NCBI GenBank assembly: GCA_964612965.1
Contig: CAZTGB010000001.1
Coordinates: forward strand, 31,270-95,269
DNA length: 64,000 bases
Direction of reading: 5' to 3'
DNA from: CAZTGB01 sp964612965
GTDB taxonomy: Bacteria > Patescibacteriota > Microgenomatia > UBA8517
The notes under the pieces were generated by a model. It was not told the origin of the DNA. It made no database searches and saw only the letters and a program-made list of their open reading frames with translations. Of this stretch, positions 59,685 through 64,000 are shown piece after piece. Within the stretch, counting starts at the first letter, position 1. Every line of letters begins with the position of its first letter. Made by a program: the position numbers and the translations under genes.

Positions 59685-60677
59685 CTAATTATATTGGTTT
59701 AGAGCAAGTTCCTTTCTGCGTTTACTGGGAACCTTTCTCATTATTTGTTCTATATTGTCAATCAACCTTACAACATTTTCTATAAGTGTAGAATTATCTA
59801 CATTGCGATGTTTAAAATCTTCATCTATTTGTAGGTACATCCGGTTGTAATCTTTTTGCAATCTATTCGTTTTAGAATCGTTTCTTGTATCATCAAAAAT
59901 AACTTCTCCTTTCTCGTTATAAATCTTTTGTTCTGTGTGAATCGCAGTAAGTTGTCTACCATCGGAAAAAATCAACCTTACACCTTTTTCTTTAATACCC
60001 CGAATCCAACTGGTTGTTCCAGAAAAAATACCGTGGGGAATAGTTCCGTTTATTTGTGTATGTACTTCTGGCAGTTCTCTTGAAAATTCAACAAACTCTG
60101 CAGTTTTTATTTGAATTGAGGAAACATACATAAGAGTTTCTGCTAAAATATTCGATCCCTCGCCGTGAAGGCTTGTGTCCTCGCCAGACTTACCCTTTAT
60201 TTTCCAGTTAATGATGTGTGGACTATCTGCCCAGATTTCGATTTTTTCAATATTATCGCGAGTATATTCGCCAGAGTCTAATAATCTCGTTATTTCTCTT
60301 GCTGTTGGCGAGAAGCGGGAATGAAAGGTTCCGTAAATAAATAGCTTGTTTTCGTGAGCTATTTTTTCTAATTTCCTCAAGTTGTCAACATTTGGGGCCA
60401 CTGGCTTTTCGGATATTAAGTTTTTTCCTGATTCCAAAATTTGTCGACTTAGCTCTACTTTTTTAAAACCACCTGGAGTCAATAAAATTACACATTCTAC
60501 ACTATCATCCTGCAACAAATCATTAAATGAAACATAGAACTTACTTCCATCTGGCAATTTCGCTTTTGCCGAAATATTTAAGTCATAGCCTCCAACAATT
60601 TCAAATTTAGAGTTACTACTTAGAGCTTTAATATGATAATCGGAAATTTTTCCTAAACCTACAATAGCGACTCTCAT
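59685..60677 (-). CDS. Gfo/Idh/MocA family oxidoreductase
   Basis: A 330-residue NAD(P)-dependent oxidoreductase. The Rossmann start is MRVAIVGLGKISDYHIKAL, followed by VECVILLTPGGFKK and GKNLISEKPVAPN, where EKP is the family's catalytic Lys motif. The C-terminal beta-sheet domain follows. The family acts mostly on sugars and their derivatives; the substrate is not evident. It borders the palindrome-rich island at its 3' end. Confidence 0.9.
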   Translation of the reverse strand: MRVAIVGLGKISDYHIKALSSNSKFEIVGGYDLNISAKAKLPDGSKFYVSFNDLLQDDSVECVILLTPGGFKKVELSRQILESGKNLISEKPVAPNVDNLRKLEKIAHENKLFIYGTFHSRFSPTAREITRLLDSGEYTRDNIEKIEIWADSPHIINWKIKGKSGEDTSLHGEGSNILAETLMYVSSIQIKTAEFVEFSRELPEVHTQINGTIPHGIFSGTTSWIRGIKEKGVRLIFSDGRQLTAIHTEQKIYNEKGEVIFDDTRNDSKTNRLQKDYNRMYLQIDEDFKHRNVDNSTLIENVVRLIDNIEQIMRKVPSKRRKELALNQYN

Positions 60678-60735
60678 GATGCAATTATAGCAATACTAGC
60701 TATACAAACGATATTTTAAGAGTTAAAATTCGCTA

Positions 60736-61263
60736 ATGCTACATATTGTTACAGGTTTACCGGGCGGTGGAAAATCTGAAGTAACCAAATACCTTGCCAA
60801 CAAACTTGGCGCCATAGTTATAAACACTGATGAGCTTAGAGACAAACTATTTCCAACCGAAGGGCGTGATGAGGTGGGTGATTTTACTCCTGAACAATTA
60901 GGGCAAGTTTATTCTTCTTTGAGACCAGTCGCTTTTTATATCGTTAAGGCGAATCCTAAAAAACATTTTATTATGGAAGGAACCTTTAGACTAAACTCTC
61001 AAAGACAAAATGTCATTGACGAAATGAAGAAATTAAAACATCCATATTCGGTGATTTTAGTCGAAGTTGATGAAGAAGAAGCCAAAAGGCGGATCCAAGA
61101 GCGTTTTGATTCAGGCAGATCAGAATCTACTGTTGTATCATATCTGAAAATAAAGAAAATTTATGAAAAACCTAGAAACGCTTATGTGGTCAATAACTCT
61201 GGATCTCTAAAAGACTTATACAAGAAACTAAGTGAATATATAGGTTCACTCAAACGGGTTTAA
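60736..61263 (+). CDS. P-loop kinase-like ATPase (AAA_33 type)
   Basis: A 175-residue protein with Walker A GLPGGGKSEVTKY near residue 8, NTDELRDKLFP and HFIMEGTFR, and a lid-like arginine segment RRIQERFDSGRSE. It resembles zeta-toxin/AAA_33 small-molecule kinases that phosphorylate nucleosides, sugars or RNA ends. It starts a plus-strand group of four genes. Substrate unknown. Confidence 0.8.
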   Translation: MLHIVTGLPGGGKSEVTKYLANKLGAIVINTDELRDKLFPTEGRDEVGDFTPEQLGQVYSSLRPVAFYIVKANPKKHFIMEGTFRLNSQRQNVIDEMKKLKHPYSVILVEVDEEEAKRRIQERFDSGRSESTVVSYLKIKKIYEKPRNAYVVNNSGSLKDLYKKLSEYIGSLKRV

Positions 61264-61284
61264 ATTTTTCTTCAGACTAAGCAT

Positions 61285-61689
61285 ATGGACTATAAAACTG
61301 GATTAAACATAAAAACTTTTGAAGCAAGAGCAATTATTGGAAGGCGTGTTGGCTATAGTGAAATCTTAATGACTGAAGGTGAGATAAGAGATAAATTAAA
61401 AGAAGTTTCAAAAAAGATTGAAAATTATGTTTTTTCTGGAAATTTAACCAAAACTGAAATTGTGGTTTCAAGAAAAGACAAAGATTATCAAGAACCAGCT
61501 TACTTAATAGAAACTTCCATTTATCCAAGGTTCCCAGTGGAAGTTAAGAAGTTCAAAGAAAAATTTATAGAACTTATTGGAGAAATAGCGGTTGCCTTAA
61601 AACAAGAAAGAGTAGCAATAAGTTTTTCAGATGAGTCCTTAATGCTAGAAACAAAATATTGCAAAAACCCAGACATAAAAAGTGAATAA
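61285..61689 (+). CDS. Protein of unknown function in a nucleotide-enzyme cluster
   Basis: A 134-residue protein I do not recognise. The sequence is mixed alpha/beta without membrane helices, for example LNIKTFEARAIIGRRVGYSE and FPVEVKKFKEKFIELIGEIA. It overlaps the following YecM-NUDIX gene by 8 bp, so the two are translated together. Confidence 0.6.
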   Translation: MDYKTGLNIKTFEARAIIGRRVGYSEILMTEGEIRDKLKEVSKKIENYVFSGNLTKTEIVVSRKDKDYQEPAYLIETSIYPRFPVEVKKFKEKFIELIGEIAVALKQERVAISFSDESLMLETKYCKNPDIKSE

Positions 61690-62611
61690 AACAATTGATA
61701 CCATTGACGAATATAAGGAATTAATTGATTTAGTTTTAAGTAATTTGAAAAGCGTTGGTATTGATATAGCCAATAGACAAATCGATCATATTGCATATAG
61801 GGCTAAGTCTTCAGAGGAATTTGATAGCCTAAAAGAAAAGTTGACTAAGGGAGAGGCTAGGTTTTATTCTGAAAAAATAATAAGAGACAGAAGGGTTTGT
61901 ATCCTAAAGTTTGTAAAACCACTAAAGTATAAAAACTTTACAATTCATTTCTTCGAGATATTAGAACCAGCCAAAGGTGAAAGACAATTTAAGAGACAAC
62001 TAGAACACTTGGAGGTTGTAATTGATAATATGAACCTTTCAGGTTTTGCTTCCAAATATCCAAATGTTAATTTCGAAACTAAAAACTTAAATAACAAAGT
62101 TAATCCAGAGTTAATACTTCTCTTTCCAAATGATGCAAATGTTAAGTTTCACCCAATGAGCATAGACAAAGTTGTACAAATTGAAAAAAATAAAGGACGT
62201 AAAGTCGCCATAGTTATTTTTTATGACAATCAAAGAAATATTGTTTTCCAAGAAAGAGGTGAACACTCAAAGACTGGGGAAAAGTATGGCTTCTTTGGTG
62301 GCGGTATCGAAGAAGGCGAATCGCCTGAGCAAGCACTAAAAAGAGAACTTTCGGAAGAATTAGGATATATTCTAGAAGACTTAACTTATTGGACAGATAA
62401 CAATTTTAAAATCACTGACGATGGACAATATAAAAATTGGTTTATCGAATGCAGCGTTTACTTATCTAAAATAGATGACAAACTCTTCAATGCCAAGATT
62501 GTTGAAGGAAAATCTTTTATTAAAATGAATATCGACGAGGCAATCAAAAACAAAGGTTTTCACTATGGAGATATCACGTTACTAAAGAAACTCAAAAATT
62601 ATTTGGAATGA
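61682..62611 (+). CDS. YecM-like/VOC - NUDIX fusion protein
   Basis: A 309-residue two-domain protein with a GTG start at 61682. Residues 1-155 resemble YecM, a vicinal-oxygen-chelate-fold family (RQIDHIAYRAKSSEEFDSLK; FTIHFFEILEPAKGERQF, metal-like residues His and Glu). Residues 170-300 are a NUDIX hydrolase with an intact box: GGGIEEGESPEQALKRELSE, then ELGY. The fusion is uncommon. It may couple hydrolysis of a nucleotide derivative to a second metal-dependent step; not known. Confidence 0.78.
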   Translation: MNKTIDTIDEYKELIDLVLSNLKSVGIDIANRQIDHIAYRAKSSEEFDSLKEKLTKGEARFYSEKIIRDRRVCILKFVKPLKYKNFTIHFFEILEPAKGERQFKRQLEHLEVVIDNMNLSGFASKYPNVNFETKNLNNKVNPELILLFPNDANVKFHPMSIDKVVQIEKNKGRKVAIVIFYDNQRNIVFQERGEHSKTGEKYGFFGGGIEEGESPEQALKRELSEELGYILEDLTYWTDNNFKITDDGQYKNWFIECSVYLSKIDDKLFNAKIVEGKSFIKMNIDEAIKNKGFHYGDITLLKKLKNYLE

Positions 62612-62617
62612 TAAAAA

Positions 62618-63355
62618 ATGGATAGAAAAATTGACACTGAAAGTTTGGTTGTAAATCAACAACAAATCGCCGAGACGATTTATGGATTTCTTCAGCAAAA
62701 AGATTCCAAAGAATCTCGAAAAGGTGCTAATGTAATTCTTTTAATGGGTGGAGCTAATCTTGATGATGTTACAAAGAAAGTCTTTGAGATATGGCAAGAA
62801 GATAAAACAAGAGTGATTGTTACAAGTCCAGAAAAAGGATATTTCAGTGGTGAGTATGATGAACTAGAAGCAGATAGGTATTATCACGAGTTAGTAAAGC
62901 TGGGAGTCCCAAAAGACAAAATAATTCACAAACCAATTTCTAAAAATACAATCGAAGAATTTGAAAATTTCCCTAGACTTTTAGAAAAAGCAGGTGTTAC
63001 TCCAAATAAAGTAGTAATTATTGATAGGCCAGTTCACCAGAAAAGAGCTTTCTTAAATGCTTTGAAACTACAACCTACAATAAAATTTGTAAATGCTCCG
63101 GCGGATGAAAATTTTGATTTAAGCCTCCCTGAAAATCAACTTCGCTGCGTGAGTGAGATAGAAAGACTTATTTCATATAGAGATTTAGTCAGACCAACAA
63201 TCCCAATGGAAATATTAAGAGACACAGCTAAATTAAGGGGTATCTTGAAACAGCAGGGAGTACATGAAAGAGAAAGAGACCATCCCCGATATCTATACAA
63301 AGGAAATCCAAGAGTTATGGATCCTACAGAAAAACCTTGGCGAACGGAAGACTAA
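62618..63355 (+). CDS. YdcF-like (DUF218) protein
   Basis: A 245-residue protein of the DUF218/YdcF group: NVILLMGGANLDD, ELEADRYYHELVKLGVPKDK and NTIEEFENFPRLLEKAG, with a segment KVVIIDRPVHQKRAF. Some members bind S-adenosylmethionine; membrane-bound relatives act in envelope stress. No membrane helix is seen. It follows the YecM-NUDIX gene by 6 bp. Confidence 0.78.
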   Translation: MDRKIDTESLVVNQQQIAETIYGFLQQKDSKESRKGANVILLMGGANLDDVTKKVFEIWQEDKTRVIVTSPEKGYFSGEYDELEADRYYHELVKLGVPKDKIIHKPISKNTIEEFENFPRLLEKAGVTPNKVVIIDRPVHQKRAFLNALKLQPTIKFVNAPADENFDLSLPENQLRCVSEIERLISYRDLVRPTIPMEILRDTAKLRGILKQQGVHERERDHPRYLYKGNPRVMDPTEKPWRTED

Positions 63356-63838
63356 CTATTTAGAGGTAGTTTTAAGTTCATCTCCGACATAAATAATTCC
63401 TGCTTGTCCAATTATTTCAGCTCTTAATCCGCCTTTTTCGTCCTTGAATATTTTCTCAAAACCTTCTTTTCCTGATAGTTTTGACGGTCTATTACATGGA
63501 GTGCAGATTTCAGCCCCTCTCATTCTAACTTCACCGACTTCAAATTCTCTGCCAATTAATTCGGCTAAGTTTATCTCACCTGAAATGACTAGATTTCTTC
63601 TTGTTTCATTTTCTTCGAATCCACTATTTTCAATATCTGAATATAAAATTAGACTGATATGTCTGAATGCCGATCTTGGATTTTTGACAGTTTGCCAAAA
63701 TCCCTCACCCTTTGTGTATCTATCACCTTCAAGACCAAGACCAGGAATTGCTCTCACTTGATCTAATTTTTCCATAGGAGCACCTTTTTCTGGACAAATA
63801 TAGATAGATTTTACAAACGCACCGAATCTTTCAGCCAT
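63356..63838 (-). CDS. MOSC-domain protein
   Basis: A 160-residue MOSC (molybdenum cofactor sulfurase C-terminal) domain protein. It has GLGLEGDRYTKGEGFWQT, ETRRNLVISG and the MOSC Cys motif GAEICTPCNRPSKL. MOSC proteins bind a sulfur or molybdenum-cofactor-like group. The stop abuts the YdcF stop, tail to tail. In a small genome without obvious molybdoenzymes its role is open. Confidence 0.88.
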   Translation of the reverse strand: MAERFGAFVKSIYICPEKGAPMEKLDQVRAIPGLGLEGDRYTKGEGFWQTVKNPRSAFRHISLILYSDIENSGFEENETRRNLVISGEINLAELIGREFEVGEVRMRGAEICTPCNRPSKLSGKEGFEKIFKDEKGGLRAEIIGQAGIIYVGDELKTTSK

Positions 63839-63929
63839 GGAAAGAATTATAAATCAATGATACAGAATTTACCAGTTGACCCGAAGGCTTCACGAAATAA
63901 TATAAGAATATATAAGAGAATTAGGGCGG

Positions 63930-63958
63930 CGTCAGCCGGGTGGCTGACGAAAATTTTT
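63930..63958 (+). terminator. Hairpin with short T-run, possible terminator
   Basis: CGTCAGCC (63930-63937), loop GGGT, GGCTGACG (63942-63949), then AAAA and TTTTT. The A-T stretch after the stem could end transcription from either side. No gene is visible from here to the window end. Confidence 0.5.
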
Positions 63959-64000
63959 ACTGTTTTCTTTTAGGGACAATTAAGAACAATTCGAGCCGAC

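Noticed and set aside
1..64000. Recoded genetic code (TGA as Gly)
   Set aside because: tsaD and dnaA end in TGA at family-normal lengths and several other genes use TGA stops, so the standard bacterial code applies.

Overview
The window looks like chromosomal DNA of a Patescibacteria (Candidate Phyla Radiation) bacterium, most likely of the Microgenomates branch. This is inferred from gene content: shortened housekeeping enzymes, tandem VirB2-like pilin genes beside VirB4 and PrgI, DUF4012, DUF5657 and SpoIID proteins, smpB joined to ssrA, a tRNA group I intron, tRNAs mostly without encoded CCA, and A+T-rich DNA. TGA is used as an ordinary stop (tsaD, dnaA), so this is not a code-25 lineage. 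Two runs of ten N (17432-17441 and 51949-51958) mark scaffold joins.

Layout. 1-4.4 kb: t6A synthesis (tsaC-tsaE fusion, tsaD), then valS behind a very short translational T-box. 4.4-12.2 kb: mainly minus-strand genes for a small membrane protein, L25, DUF4012, RNase H, an O-antigen-ligase-like protein, and the origin-proximal set jag, yidC, yidD, rnpA, rpmH. 12.2-15.1 kb: dnaA, a clear oriC with DnaA boxes and a DnaA-trio, and dnaN. 15.1-33.6 kb: a type IV secretion or conjugation-like locus (M23 peptidase, VirB4, TraC-like protein, PrgI, VirB6-like protein, a large Cys-rich secreted protein, eight pilin-like paralogues). It is interrupted at 22.0-26.5 kb by cargo: HicBA, MNT-HEPN, a zinc protein and an unknown 771-residue protein. 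33.7-39.3 kb: SpoIID, PH-domain, DUF5657 and PP2C/propeller proteins, then smpB-ssrA. 39.3-47.1 kb: comFC, an HATPase/STAS-like regulator with phased operator repeats, five tRNAs including all four serine families, two NUDIX proteins, dnaG and rpoD. 47-55.8 kb: an intron-bearing tRNA-Asn beside a free-standing HTH/LAGLIDADG-like gene, small accessory genes, two SET-domain proteins, a broken toxin-antitoxin locus and an ABC exporter. 55.8-58.4 kb: a three-gene operon behind a cobalamin riboswitch. 58.9-59.7 kb: a gene-free, GC-rich, palindrome-packed island. 59.7-64 kb: accessory enzymes (Gfo/Idh/MocA, P-loop kinase, YecM-NUDIX fusion, YdcF, MOSC).

Most interesting system. At 58.4-55.8 kb a class-II-type cobalamin riboswitch heads a translationally coupled operon. 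It encodes a membrane-anchored DUF4430 protein, a surface alpha/alpha-toroid protein resembling the other half of transcobalamin or intrinsic factor, and a DUF6580 membrane protein that could be the permease. I read this as a candidate cobalamin-capture system. Other strong signals are the valS T-box with its specifier in the terminal loop, the 185-nt group I intron in tRNA-Asn, a repeated stop-to-start spacer element, and many extended -10 promoters (TGN-TATAAT) only 5-9 nt before start codons, which suggests frequent leaderless mRNAs.
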